Positions 33,591 through 46,020 of a DNA stretch of 64,000 nucleotides are shown here, one piece after another (positions within the stretch are counted from its first letter, which is position 1; each line of letters opens with the position of its first letter). Source of the stretch: Delphinus delphis (lineage: Eukaryota; Chordata; Mammalia; Artiodactyla; Delphinidae); NCBI RefSeq assembly GCF_949987515.2, contig NC_082692.2, forward strand, positions 87,987,488 to 88,051,487, given 5' to 3'. A program made the translations under genes and the position numbers. The notes beneath the pieces are model-generated. The model saw only the letters and a list, made by a program, of their open reading frames with translations. It ran no database searches and was not told the DNA's origin.

Positions 33591-36447
33591 TGGGTTCTTT
33601 AATCTTTGTATTTGTAATTTGCAACTCTGAAACTCTAACTCATGTTTAATTTAAAATCCAAAGCAAATATACACACACAAAAATTAAAGTTTGAGAGTTT
33701 AAAATGTTAAATATACATAAAACTTAAGTTTTTAAATTTGAAGGAATTTCCACTATTTCTCCATTTCTTTTGATGTGTTCATGACTGCTTCAGTCACAAA
33801 GGCTTAAACTCTACTAGACATGGCTCTCTTGACAAATTCATCTAGTGAATCATTAAGTCAGTCTCATGGCAAAAAATTTCTGTTCATTCTTCCAGTTTTT
33901 TTTTTTTCTGCTGAAATTACCTCCCTCCCTAAAAATAAATATGCCCCTTGTCAAAATATGAATATAAATTGATAGGTGAATGAATGGGATTATTCAGTAC
34001 TTAAAAAGTGAACAGTTTTCCCATGGCATTGAGTAAATTAATAAAAAGGAAGATCCTTTTCTTCTGCCCAGGGAACGCAGAGCTCCTTCAAGGTTTATGT
34101 GAGAGACCTTACTTATTACTTATCCACAACTCCCCCTTTCTTGCTGGCTATCAGAACCACAGTTGTTTTTTCATTTTGTTTTGTTTTGTTTTTTTGAAGA
34201 ACAGTAATATGTCCAATATCAGGGAGTAAATCATGACTGTTCTAAGTGAACCCGTCTCCATCTTTCCTATTTGCCATGTACAAATTTTCCAGTGTCATTT
34301 ATAGCCATGTGAACATTTTCTGGCCCATAAGATGTAACGAGATATTTTTTTTTGGGGGGGGTCTTCAATTAAAGCTTTTATTTCCTGATAAGAAGACATA
34401 GACTCAGGAGGAGAAAACCCTCCCCTCTCTTTCTAATTTTAAATATAACTGTGACATCTGGAGCTTGCAGCCATGAGGCAATAAACCTAAGACAAACAAA
34501 CTAAGGCAATGAAACATACAAAACCAAAAGAGCCAATGTGTCAAAAAGAATGGGCAAATGGAAAGAGTCTAAGTCACTGATGATTACATTAAAATTTGAA
34601 CTAGTCTTTAACTTCCTATCTCTGGACTTCCTATTAAGTGAAATAATTATAGCTGTGATTTTAGCAACAGTTAGTTGGATTTTTGTTATTTGCTGCCACC
34701 AAACTCTTGATGAATAAAGATTACCTCCATGAAATAATTTAATACCAACACAAGAAAGCATGTGATTGTTACCAAAAATCATGATGGATTATTGTAATAT
34801 GGAAAGACAAATTTGATAAATGTGTACTTTTGAGTCAGAAAAACTATCATGGAATGTTTGCCTGTAATGACCATGAGTTGTGCTGATTCTTAAAGTTTTC
34901 CTATCTCAGAGAACATGAATAGTACGTGAAAGTAAACTCAAAACTTTTCCCACGTTCTATTTTCATGAAGGTTGAATTTACTGGATAATAAAGTTCTGTT
35001 TATGAAAATTACCTCTGCTATCATTATCCCTAGTAAATGTGTAAAATGAGGTAATAGTGTATTTATGTTTTTCTCACAAAGTTTCTGGATTGGAAAAAGA
35101 TCTTCTGAGCACAATACCTTTCCAGTTGTTCAATTCCCTTTACACATTACTGTTAAATGTTTGGCAGGCCTGTTCCTAAGTTCCACTGGTAATGAGGTAC
35201 TGGAATCAGTACACTTTATCTTCTAGCGGTACTGGACTTATGACAACTCTCTCCTTCTGTGGACTAGAAATATGTATTCTGTAGTTTCTTCCCATTGGTG
35301 TGAATTAGTATTGGAAATGTATAAAGATAGCTATTATTTCCTCCCTGACACTTTTTCAGTTTACTCATCCCCAGTTCTGAAGAGCAGTTTTATAGTAAAG
35401 TTTTATAAACCTTAGTCATTTGTGGGCTACCTTCATGTTTTTTTCCATATCAACTAAACTATCATTTATTCAATAACTTATTAATGTGACTCCTCATTTT
35501 ACTTAAATAATTCTACCTCCCCCCATGCAGTAATAGACATTAAATCACTAGTTTGATTCCTTAGTTATATTTTTCTAATAGGCATTATAATAAACATTAA
35601 AATAAAAATATTCATGTTTAGCCTAAGTAACATGTGTAACACATATTGAGAAATACTGCATTAAATATATTCCTATAAAGATTTTGTGTGTCTTAAAACC
35701 TTTCTACTTTCTCTCCTGACTATGTTAAAGCCTCTTTTTCATTCTTCGTTTCCATCCCTCCCTCCCTCCCTTCCTTCCTTGTGACAAAACAAATTAAACT
35801 TATTTACCATGAAGCTAAAAAGTATAATGAGTTTGAATCTTTCAACTTGAAGAGAGCTCTCATTTCATGATTACAAACACGTAGGTTATTTTTTCTCTTA
35901 GCTACCATAGAAATATTCAGGTACCCTATACTTGTGGAAGCATGCATTCTTTAGGACTGAAGTAAACACAGTTTTTTTATTAAAAATTAAGAAGAAAAGT
36001 GAGATAATTTTTATCCATGTTATTTAAATTGATATAGGAATACCTCAGTTGGAAGGATAGCTGTTTTAATAATAGAAGCTCATCCTATTTTTAATAAATA
36101 TAATAAGGTAGACATGGTTGTAATTATTTTCTAGGAAACAGTTATGGCTATATCAAGGAAATTAAATAAATCTTAATATAACATTTTCCAACATTTTTAA
36201 GAATCAAATCCTACATTTTAAAATAAGAAAATACAGTGTAGATTATAGCCATTTTCATGTGTGAGATGGTTCCTTATTTCTTTTTCTCTAATCAAGCTTT
36301 TAGTTGCTTCACATTGTCTGGCCAAGTTTAGGTTTATGCCCATCAATGCTTGGCAGCCTCCAGCATGTCATAGTCTTGTTTTATGAAGACCCCAGACAAC
36401 CATTCAAACAGATTGTGTGATTCCAGAGAGGGCTGAAGGTGAGGTTT
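33591..36447. other. unassigned sequence, 2.9 kb
   Basis: Holds a short (CCCT)n/(TTCC)n run at 35753-35780 and a T9-G8 run near 34346-34363. No exon or named repeat with confidence. Confidence 0.4.
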
Positions 36448-37133
36448 AAAAATGTCAGTAACTCAAATTTATTACACTTCAAGATGGAGGAGGAATAAGA
36501 TGTGGAGATCACCTTCCTCCCCACAAACACATCAACAATACATCTACATGTGGAACAACTCCTACAGAACACCTACTGAACACTGGCAGAAGACATCAGA
36601 CTTCCCAAAAGGCAAGAAACTCCCAATGTACCTGGCTGTGTGGCTGAAGGGTCTTGGTGTTCCAGCAGGGTGTCAGGCCAGAGCTTCCGAGTTGGGAGAG
36701 CTGAGTTCAGGACACTGCACCACCAGAGACCTCCCGGACCCATGTAATATCACGTGGCGAGAGCGCTCCCAGAGATCTCCATCTCAACGCTAAGATCGAG
36801 CTCCACTCAATGAACAGCAAGCTCCACTGCTGGACACCCCATGCCAAACAACTAGCAAGACAGGAACACAACCCCACCCATTAGCAGAGAGGCTGCCTAA
36901 AATCATACTAAGCTTACAGACACCCCAAGATACACCATTGGATGCAGTCCTGCCCACAAGAAAGACAAGATAAAGCCTCATCCACCAGAGCACAGGCACC
37001 AGTCCCCTTGGCTATGAAACCTACACAACCCACTGACCCAACCTTACCCACTGGGGGCAGACACCAAGAAAAATGGGAAATACGAACGTGCAGCCTGTGA
37101 AAAGAAGACCCCAAACACAGTAAGTTAGGCAAA

Positions 37134-37997
37134 ATGAGAAGACAGAGAAATACGGAGCTGATGAAGGAGCAAAGTAAAAACCCACCAGACCAAACAAATG
37201 AAGAGGAAATAGGCAGTCTACCTGAAAAAGAATTCAGAGAAATGATAGTAAAGATGATCCAAAATCTTGGAAATAGAACGGAGAAAATACAACAAATGTT
37301 TAACAAGGACCTAGAAGACCTAAGAGCAAACAATGATGAAAAACACAATAAATGAAATTAAAAATTCTCTACAAGGAATCAATAGCAGAACAACTGAGGC
37401 AGAAGAATGGATAAGTGACCTGGATGATAAAATAGTGGAAATAACTACCACAGAGCAGAATAGAGAAAAAAGAATGAAAAGAATTAAGGACAGACTCAGA
37501 GACCTCTGGGACAACAATAAATGCACCAACATTCGAATTATAGAGGTCCCAGAAGAAGAAGAGAAAAAGAGAGGGACTGAGAAAATATTTGAAGAGATTA
37601 TAGTTGAAAACTTCCCTAATGTGGGAAAGGAAATAGTCAATCAATGCCAGGAAGCGCATTCCAAGGAGAAACATGCCAAGACACATATTAATCAAACTAT
37701 CAAAAATTAAATACAAAGAAAAAACATTAAAAGCAGCAACAGAAAAGCAACAAATAAGAACAAAGGGAATCCCCATAAGGTAAACAGCTGATCTTTCAGC
37801 AGAAACTCTGCAAGCCAGAAGGCAGTGGCAGGACATATTTAAAGTGATGAAAGGGAAAAAACTACAATCAAGATTACCCAGCAAAGATCTCATTCAAATC
37901 AACGGAGCAATTAAAACCTTTACAGACAGGCAAAAGCTAAGATAATTCAGCACCACCAAACCAGCTTTACAACAAATGCTAAAGGAACTTCTCTAGG
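37134..37997 (+). pseudogene. L1 ORF1 (RNA-binding protein), broken
   Basis: In an active L1, ORF1p is the trimeric coiled-coil RNA chaperone of the retrotransposition particle. Here the start reads MRRQRNTELMKEQ and the coiled-coil part is visible to about 37355. A frameshift near 37335-37355 moves the frame to 37333-37710 (LDDKIVEITTTEQNREK, then TNIRIIEVPEEEEKK of the RRM region). A stop at 37708-37710 follows. The remaining C-terminal coding sequence ('caggacatatttaaagtgatgaaag') runs in another frame to a TAG at 37995-37997 after LKELL. Non-functional. Confidence 0.9.
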
Positions 37998-40900
37998 AAG
38001 GAAACACAAGAGAAGGAAATGACCTACAAAAACAAACTCAAAACAATTAAGAAAATGGTAATAGGAACATACATATCGATAACTACCTTAAATGTAAATG
38101 GATTAAATGTTCCAACCAAAAGACATAGACTAGCTGAATGGATAAAAAAACAGGACCCATATATTTGCTATCTACAAGAGACCCACTTCAGACCTAGGGA
38201 CACATACAGACTGAAAGTGAGGGGATGGAAAAAGATATTCCATGGAAATGGAAATCAAAAGAAAGCTGGAGTAGCAACACTCATATCAGACAAAATAGAC
38301 TTTAAAATAAAGACTATTACAAGAGACAAACCAGGACACTACATAAAGATCAAAGGATCAATCCAAGAAGAAGATATAACAATTGTAAATATTTATGCAC
38401 CCAACATAGGAGTATCTCAGTACATATGGTAAATGCTAACAGCCACAAAAGGAGAAATCGACAGTAACACAATAAACATAGGGGACTTTAACACCCCACT
38501 TTCACTATTGGACAGATCATCCAAAATGAAAATAAATAAGGAAACAGAAGCTTAAAATGACACATTAAACAAGATGGACTTAATTGATATTTATAGGACA
38601 TTCTATCCAAAAATAACAGAATACACTTTCTTCTCAAGTGCTCATGGAACATTCTCCAGGATAGATCATATCATGGGTCACAAATCAAGCCTTGGTAAAT
38701 TTAAGAAAATTGAAATCGTATCAAGTACCTTTTCTGACCACAACCCTATGAGACTAGATGTCAATTACAGGAAAAAAAAACTGTAAAAAATACAAACACA
38801 TGGAGGCTAAACAACATGCTACTAAATAACTAAGAGATCACTGACGAAATCAAAGAGGAAGTCAAAAAATACCTAGAAACAAATGACAATGAAAACACAT
38901 GACCCCAAACCTATGGGATGTAGCAAAAGCACTTCTAAGAGGGAAGTTTGTAGCAATACAATCCTACCTTAAGAAACAGGAAACATCTCGAATAAACAAC
39001 CTAACCTTGCACCTAAAGCAATTAGAGAAAGAAGAACCAAAAAAACCCAAAGTTAGCAGAAGGAAAGAAATCATAAAGATCAGATCAGAAACAAATGAAA
39101 AAGAAATGAAGGAAACAATAGCAAAGATCAATAAAACTAAAAGCTGGTTCTTTGAGAAGATAAACAAAATTGATAAACCATTAGCCACACTCATCAAGAG
39201 AAAAAGGGAGAAGACCCAAATCAATAGAATTAAAAATGAAAAGGAGAAGTAACAACTGACACTACAGAAATACAAAAGATCATGAGAGACTACTACAATC
39301 AACTCTATGCCAATGAAATGGAAAACCTAGAAGAAATGGACAAATTCTTAGAAATGCACAACCTGCCGAGACTGAACCAGGAAGAAATAGAAAATATGAA
39401 CAGACCAATCACAAGCACTGAAATTGAAACTGTGATTAAAAATCTTCCAACAAACAAAAGCCCAGGACCAGACGGTTTCACAGCCAAATTCTATCCAACA
39501 CTTAGAGAAGAGCTAACACCTATCCTTCTCAAATTCTTCAAAAATACAGCAGAGAGAGGAACACTCCCAAACTCATTCTATGAGGCCACCATCACCCTGA
39601 TACCAAAAGTAGACAAAGATGTCACAAAGAAAGAAAACTACAGGCCAATATCACTGATGAACATAGATGCAAAAATCCTCCTGGCAAACAGAATTGAACA
39701 GCACATTAAAAAGATCATATACCATGATCAAGTGGGGTTTATCCCAAGAATGCAAGGATGCTTCAATATACACAAATTAATCAATGTGATAAATCATATT
39801 AACAAACTGAAGGAGAAAAACCATATGATCATCTCAATAGATGCAGCAAAGCTATCGACAAAATTCAACACCCATTTATGATAAAAACCCTCCAGAAAGT
39901 GGGCATAGAGGGAACTTACCTCAACATAATAAAGGCCATATATGGCAAAAGCACAGCCTACATCATTCTCAATGGTGAGAAACAGAAACCATTTCCACTA
40001 ACATCAGAAACAAGACAAGGTTGCCCACTCTCATCAGTCTTATTCAACATAGTTTTGGAAGTTTTAGCCACAGCAATCAGAGAAGAAAAATAAATAAAAG
40101 GAGTCCAAATAGGAAAAGAAGAAGTAAAGCTGTCACTGTTTGCAGATGACATGATACTATACATAGAGAATCCTAAAGACACTACCAGAAAACTACTAGA
40201 GCTAATCAATGAATTTGGTAAAGTAGCAGGATACAAAATTAATGCACAGAAATCTTTTGCATTCCTATAATGCTGAAAAATCTGAAAGAGAAATTACGGA
40301 AGCACTCCCATTTACCATTGTAACAAAAAAAATAAAATACCTAAGAATAAACCTACCCAAGGGGACAAAAGACCTGTATGCAGAAAACTATAAGATACTG
40401 AGGAAAGAAATTAAAGATGATACAAACAGATGGAAAGTTATACTATGTTCTTGGATTGGAAGAATCAACATTGTGAAAATGACTCTATTACCCAAACAAT
40501 CTACAATTTACAATCCCTATCAAACTACCAATGGCATTTTCTACAGAAGTAAAACAAAATATTTCACAATTTGTATGGAAACACAAAAGACCCCGAACAG
40601 CCAAAGCAATCTTGAGAAAGAAAAACAGAGCTGGAGGAATCAGGCTCCCTGACTTCAGACTATACTACAAAGCTACAGCAATCAAGAAAATATGGTACTG
40701 GCACAAAAACAGAAGTATAGATCAATGGAACAGGATAGAAAGCCCAGAGATAAACCCATGCACATATGGTCACCTTATCTTTGAAAAAGGAGGCAAAAAT
40801 ATGCAATGGAGAAAAGACACCCTCTTCAAAGTGGTGCTGGGAAAACTGAACAGCTACATGTAAAAGAATGAAATTAGAACATTCCCTAACACCATACACA

Positions 40901-41020
40901 AAAATAAACTCAAAATGGATTAAAGACCTAAACGTTTGGCCAGACACTATCAAACTCTTAGAGGAAAACACTAAGAACATGTAGAACACTCTTTGACATA
41001 AATCACAGCATGATCCTTTT

Positions 41021-41220
41021 TTTTTTTTTGCCGTACACGGGCCTCTCACTGCTGTGGCCTCTCCCGTTGCGGAGCACAGGCTCCGGACGCGCAGGCCCAG
41101 CGGCCACGGCTCACGGGCCCAGCCGCTCCGTGGCATGTGGGATCTTCCCAGACCTGGGCACGAACCTGTGTCCCCTGCATCAGCAGGCGGACTCTCAACC
41201 ACTGTGCCACCAGGGAAGCC
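41021..41220 (-). mobile_element. CHR-type SINE nested in L1 (minus)
   Basis: T run (A tail) at left, head ending 'gccaccagggaagccc' at right. TSD of 15 bp with one mismatch: 41006-41020 and 41221-41235 (CAGCATGAT[C/T]CTTTT). The body is the GC-rich subtype. Confidence 0.96.
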
Positions 41221-41749
41221 CAGCATGATTCTTTTTGACTCACCTCCTAGAGAAATGGAAATGAAAACAAAAATAAACAAATGTGACCTAATGAAACTTA
41301 AAAGCTTTTGCACAGCAAAGGAAACCATAAGTAAGACGAAAAGACAACCCTCAAAATAGGAGAAAATATTTGCAAACAAAGCAGCTGACAAAGGATTAAT
41401 CCCCAAAATATACAAGCAGCTCATGCAGCTCAATATCAAAAAAACAAACAGCCCAATCCAAAAATGGGCAGAAGACCTAAATAGACATTTTTCCAAAGAA
41501 GATAGACAGATTGCCAACAAACACATGAAAGGATGCTCAACATCACTAATCATTAGAGAAATGCAAAGCAAAACTACAATAAGGTATCACCTCACACTGG
41601 TCAGAATGGCTGTTATCAAAAAATCTACAAACAATAAGTGCTGGAGAGGGTGTGGAGAAAAGGGAAACCTCTTGCACTGTTAGTGGGAATGTAAATTGAT
41701 ACAGCCACTATGGAGAACAGTATGGAGGTTCCTTAAAAAACTAAAATTA

Positions 41750-41973
41750 GGGCTTCCCTGGTGGCACAGTGGTTGAGAGTCCACCTGCCGATGCAGGGGA
41801 CACGGGTTCATATCCTGGTCCAGGAAGATCCCACATGCCGCCAAGCGGCTGGGCCCGTGAGCCATGGCCGCTGAGCCTGCGCATCCGGAGCCTGTGCTCT
41901 GCAATGGGAGAGGCCATAACAGTGAGAGGCCCGCGTACCACAAAAAAAAAACGAAAAACAAAACAAAAAAAAG
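41750..41973 (+). mobile_element. CHR-type SINE nested in L1 (plus)
   Basis: Head GGGCTTCCCTGGTGGCACAG, GC-rich body, A-rich tail interrupted by C and G. The flanking duplication is 41739-41749 (AACTAAAATTA) and 41974-41984 (AACTAAGAATA). The B box is degraded ('ggttcatatcc'). Confidence 0.95.
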
Positions 41974-42683
41974 AACTAAGAATAGAACTACCATATGACC
42001 CAGCAATCCCACTGCTGGGCATATACCCTGAGAAAACCATAATTCAAAAAGAGTCATGTACCACAATGTTCATTGCAGCACTATTTACAATAGCCAGGAC
42101 ATGGAAGCAACCTAAGTGTCCACTGACAGATGAATGGATAAAGAAGATGTGGCACATATATACAATGGAATATTACTTGGCCATAAAAAGAAACAAAATT
42201 GAGCTATTTGTAGTGAAGTGGATGGACCTAGAGTCTGTCATACAGAGTGAAGTAAGTCAGAAAGAGAAAAACAAATACCGTATGCTAACACATATATATG
42301 GAATGTACAAGAAGAAAATGGTTCTGAAGAACCCAGGGGCAGGACTTGAATAAAGATGCAGACATAGAGAATAGATTTGAGGACACGGGGAGGGAGAAGG
42401 GTAAGCTGTATGAAGTGAGAGAGTAGCATTGACGTATATACACTACCTAATGTAAAATAGATAGCTAGTGGGAAGCAGCTGCATAGAGGGAGATCAGCTC
42501 GGCGCTTTGTCACCACCTAGAGGGGTGGGATAGGGAAGGTGGCAGGGAGACACAAGGGGGAGGGGATATGGGGATAAATGTATACGTATAGTTGATTCAC
42601 TCTGTTATACAGCAGAAACTAACATGACATTGTAAAACAATTATACTCCAATAAAGAGGTTAAAAAAAAATCTTAGTAACTCA

Positions 42684-44395
42684 CCCATGAACCTCTCTAA
42701 ATCAACTCTCATTTCATTTGCAGAAAGACAGTTTGGAAACTTGATTTCTAAGGATTTAACAATAAGTAAGCTCACTGCTCTCAGGATCACATGAGATAGA
42801 CTAGGGACATGCTCACATTAATATATCTTAACGTAATGTTTTTCAAACAAATATCACTGTATATTTTTAATGTCACATAAATGAGAAAAAATATCCTCTG
42901 ATGTGAATTAATATACATGAATGCAAAGAAAGTCAACAGAAATTTACAGAGATTGATAAACTGGAATAAAGTAATGAAAACTTTTAAAAAATAGCTTTAT
43001 ATGAAAATTATAATATGTTCTTAAAATGAAGAGAAAGAAACTCACATAATTAAAAAGTGAACTGGTTTGGCTGCAGATATTTCAATCAGAAGGACACATT
43101 TTAGTAGATAAAATTATGTTAGATCCTCATGTATACTCATCTTGCAGGTGTGACTATTTGGATATATAATATATTGAGATGAAAATATTCAACGTATGTA
43201 GTTAAGATACATGGATTAGCCTCAAATTCAATTCCTTTCATCTAGATTTGTTGTGGGAGATAAATAAGTGATAACTATTCAAATGCTTGAGTAATGAGAA
43301 TTCAAGTCAACAGTTTCTTTTGATACTACTTATTCTCCAAAAGCCCAATCGGGTCATGAAATTTCAAAACAAACCAAACAAAAAAAATTTATACGTTGCT
43401 TACATGAGGGAAATCTATGGACGTTTTGAAGATGTCAGTAATGTGCTTCATCGTGAGAAGCAGAATTCTTCAAATTGCACAATGTTTTTTATGGTTGGTA
43501 TTTAAACATAAGCTTTTGGCTTAGGTTGACTCATGGGACAATCCCACTTCATCCTAATGGGTTTTATTTAAAGCAACACAGAGAGTTTTTGGTTGAATCT
43601 TGCTGCTTTTGGTTGTTGTTGAATCTTGTTTTCATAGGTCTAAATCTCCCATTTAATCAGTTTCACGGTAGCTTCTTTATACTGCTGAGAAATCATATAT
43701 AAATTCTCCTCTCTGTTTTTATTTTTCTCTTCTATTTAAGTGAAAGATTTGTGAACCTTATTAAAATAGGATTTATCCATTCACTTCTGCTTTATTCAAC
43801 TACCTGTGCTACTTTGTGATATGGAAGTTGCTTAGTTGCTTTTATACTTTGGGTGCAAGTATCATATCTAAGATCATATAAAGATGTGGTAGGCCATTTG
43901 CTTGGTGTTCCATGGAATGAAATCTTTAAGAAACCAGAAATAAACACAATTATTATCAGTATAAGTTCTCTGCCAAGAAACAGAAAAAAGATTCTTGAAT
44001 AAGAAAAAAATACTCTGAGCGGGTGATACCATGATCTGTGATCCATATTTGTGCTGAATTAGATGTTGCTGATGGTCTAAATCAAACAATTTTTCAACAG
44101 ATTTGAAATCTAATTTTTTTAATCATAAAGATTTGTTTACATTGATTTCTCTATATTCTTCTATTCAGTCATCCCAATGGTAATGATCTATATTTGGGAA
44201 TCAAAGTTAAAAGTCAAAACATAAGCCAAGAAAAAAAATAGGAGTAGGAAAATTTGCCTGTTACCTCATTAACTGATTATCTAACCATCCAAAGTTAAGG
44301 TTTAAATATTATTAAAATGGGATTAATTTTCCCCTCTTCTAAAACCACCTTCTTATCACAATCTATACTTAGATTGTGTTAATTTATATGTTGAC
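42684..44395. other. unassigned sequence, no feature seen
   Basis: AT-rich 1.7 kb. Open frames of 72-84 codons on both strands show no domain. Confidence 0.4.
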
Positions 44396-44399
44396 CTCT

Positions 44400-44538
44400 G
44401 TAGAGTTGGTTGCCTGTCTGTTATAAAATAGGTTTCATAAGGACAGATACTTTGTCTGTTGTAGACTCTACTATATCACTGGCATTTAGCACAGTACCTG
44501 GCACCTGGCAAATGTTTGTTACAGTTGAGTGCACAAAC
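44400..44538 (+). mobile_element. L2 3' relic
   Basis: 'ttcataaggacagatactttgtctgttgtagactctactatatcactggcatttagcacagtacctggcacctggcaaatgtttgtta' follows the L2 3' end. Confidence 0.7.
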
Positions 44539-45419
44539 GGCTTAGGATAATGGTGCCATAAACCAGGCACTATCCGTGTTTGCAGACCATAACCCAAAGT
44601 CCTAGGTTGGACAGGCATTTAAAGCTCACCAGTCCAATTCCCAGTGAAGAATTCTACACGTTGTGTAATTAAAATATTGTCATATGGATTTTGCTCCTTG
44701 GAGCAACAGAAATGAAGACACTACTGTAACTGCTTGAGACAACTATCATTGCTTCTGCTGTCTCCTATTGTTTTCTCTCTGACTAAAGCACCAGAATTTC
44801 ATTCTGCTCACTCTCTTTTGAGTTCTCTGGTGTGATCCTCTAGTATTTCAATGCTTGACTGTGAGAGGAAAGAGTCCTTGCTTTTAGATACACTACGTTG
44901 CTGGATTCAGTTAATACAGGTGACTGATTACGAAGTCCACTAGGTGATTAAGTCTGGCTGGAACCAGAAATGGAAAATCTTAAGAAAAACCTTTATCAGG
45001 GTTCCACAGTGGAGAAACACCAACTCTGAATGGCTTTACAATGTTACAAGTGTAGATAATAGAAACTAAAAACGTTATTAAAAGGAGTATAGAAGTTTTC
45101 CATTTCTATCAAGACATCTAAATTTCTGATTTCTTTGGCTCTCTGATTAGGAAAAAAGTACATCTTTACATATTTATATATAAAAGATAAAAATAACTGT
45201 TTGACTATAAAGTTTCCAAAGTTATTTATAATTTTAAAAAAGTACTTGATAATGCAAATGCCTCTCTTATTGGTTTAAGAATGAGGAAGAAGTGAATGAT
45301 TAGAGAAGAATTCATTTTGAAAAGTCATCTACTTAAGATGACTCTGGAGGAGTAAACATAAGCTTCTTTAAAATAAGCATGATTATGAGACAACAAATAA
45401 CAACAAACTAAAGTCTGAA
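44539..45419. other. unassigned sequence, no feature seen
   Basis: Nothing recognised. Confidence 0.4.
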
Positions 45420-46020
45420 CACATTCACACTGAGAAAGAATTCTAGCCCCTGACGTGCAGATAGAACCTGGTGTTGCTGCAGGCTGATCTGATGCTCGCA
45501 GTCATGCCGCGGAGTTCCCCTGTTGAACATAAACTGACTTAGAGAACATCAACATCAGACGCGGCAACCCCATGAGCATGATGGATCAAGACAAAAATAA
45601 GACCACTGTGTAATCACGCTTGAACACGGACTAAACATGAACATTGTCTAAACCATGAAACACCAAACACTTCATTCTCCCATATGGTATGCGTGACTGT
45701 TGCTCTAGAGCTGAAGGATTTAGTCTTCCCTTCTTCTAGATAAGACTTATTAATACATCCATTCATAGAATTACCCCACCTCCTGAGAATATCCAGTCCA
45801 GACCAGAGCCCCACATCCTTAAACTCTCCCCCAGATCACTTAACATGATCCCAAATTCTTTAACAAGAATATAGTGTTTTCTAACCCTCTCTTACTGAGT
45901 CATCCCATGGTTCCCATGGCAAGTGTTGTCTCTCACTGCTGTGGATAATAAACCTAACTTGTTCACCTACAGCTGTAACACTGGTGGGCTTTGGCTGGAG
46001 AGCACTAGCAGCAGACAGGT
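45420..46020 (+). mobile_element. Probable solo LTR of an endogenous retrovirus, degraded
   Basis: A block with LTR-like composition: C-rich and A-rich U3-like part, an AATAAA polyadenylation signal near 45947-45953, then 'cttgttcacctacagctgtaacactggtgggctttggctggagagc', which looks like R/U5. No coding sequence of a retrovirus lies on either side. Borders, TSD and family are not settled, and a non-LTR origin cannot be excluded. Confidence 0.4.

Larger units (their letters stand above)
38055..42353 (+). pseudogene. L1 ORF2 (endonuclease/reverse transcriptase), broken
   Basis: The family protein carries an APE-type endonuclease, a reverse transcriptase and a C-terminal Cys-rich region. Visible here: the endonuclease start with TTLNVNGLN (38085-38111) and LQETH; the region IDHIMGHKSSLGK and FSDHNPMRLD near 38660-38760; the RT with [14 protein letters not shown] (near 39450), [33 protein letters not shown] and the FADDM catalytic motif near 40138-40155. 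The C-terminal part after the second SINE reads MEYYLAIKRNKIELF. Stops and frameshifts cut it into many frames (for example the stop at 38430-38432, and TAA near 40091). Two SINEs interrupt the C-terminal part. Confidence 0.92.
36466..42665 (+). mobile_element. Near full-length L1 LINE, inactivated
   Basis: The 5' end starts shortly before 'caagatggaggaggaataagatg' and the 3' end is the cetacean-type L1 tail ('ctagtgggaagcagctgcat', 'ggggatatggggataaatgtatacg', 'caataaagaggtta' and an A run). The order is 5' UTR (36466-37133), ORF1 (37134-37997), ORF2 (38055-42353) and 3' UTR. An 18-bp flanking duplication with two mismatches lies at 36448-36465 and 42666-42683. Both ORFs are broken by frameshifts and stops. 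Two CHR SINEs are nested in it (41021-41220 minus, 41750-41973 plus), so it had landed before those SINEs moved. Confidence 0.95.

Noticed and set aside
40660..41571. 303-codon minus-strand open frame, the longest in the window
   Set aside because: It is antisense to L1 ORF2 and runs through an inserted CHR SINE; the hydrophobic look comes from reversed A-rich L1 sequence.
37134..42353. An active L1 encoding working ORF1 and ORF2 proteins
   Set aside because: Both ORFs contain several frameshifts and stops, and ORF2 carries two SINE insertions.
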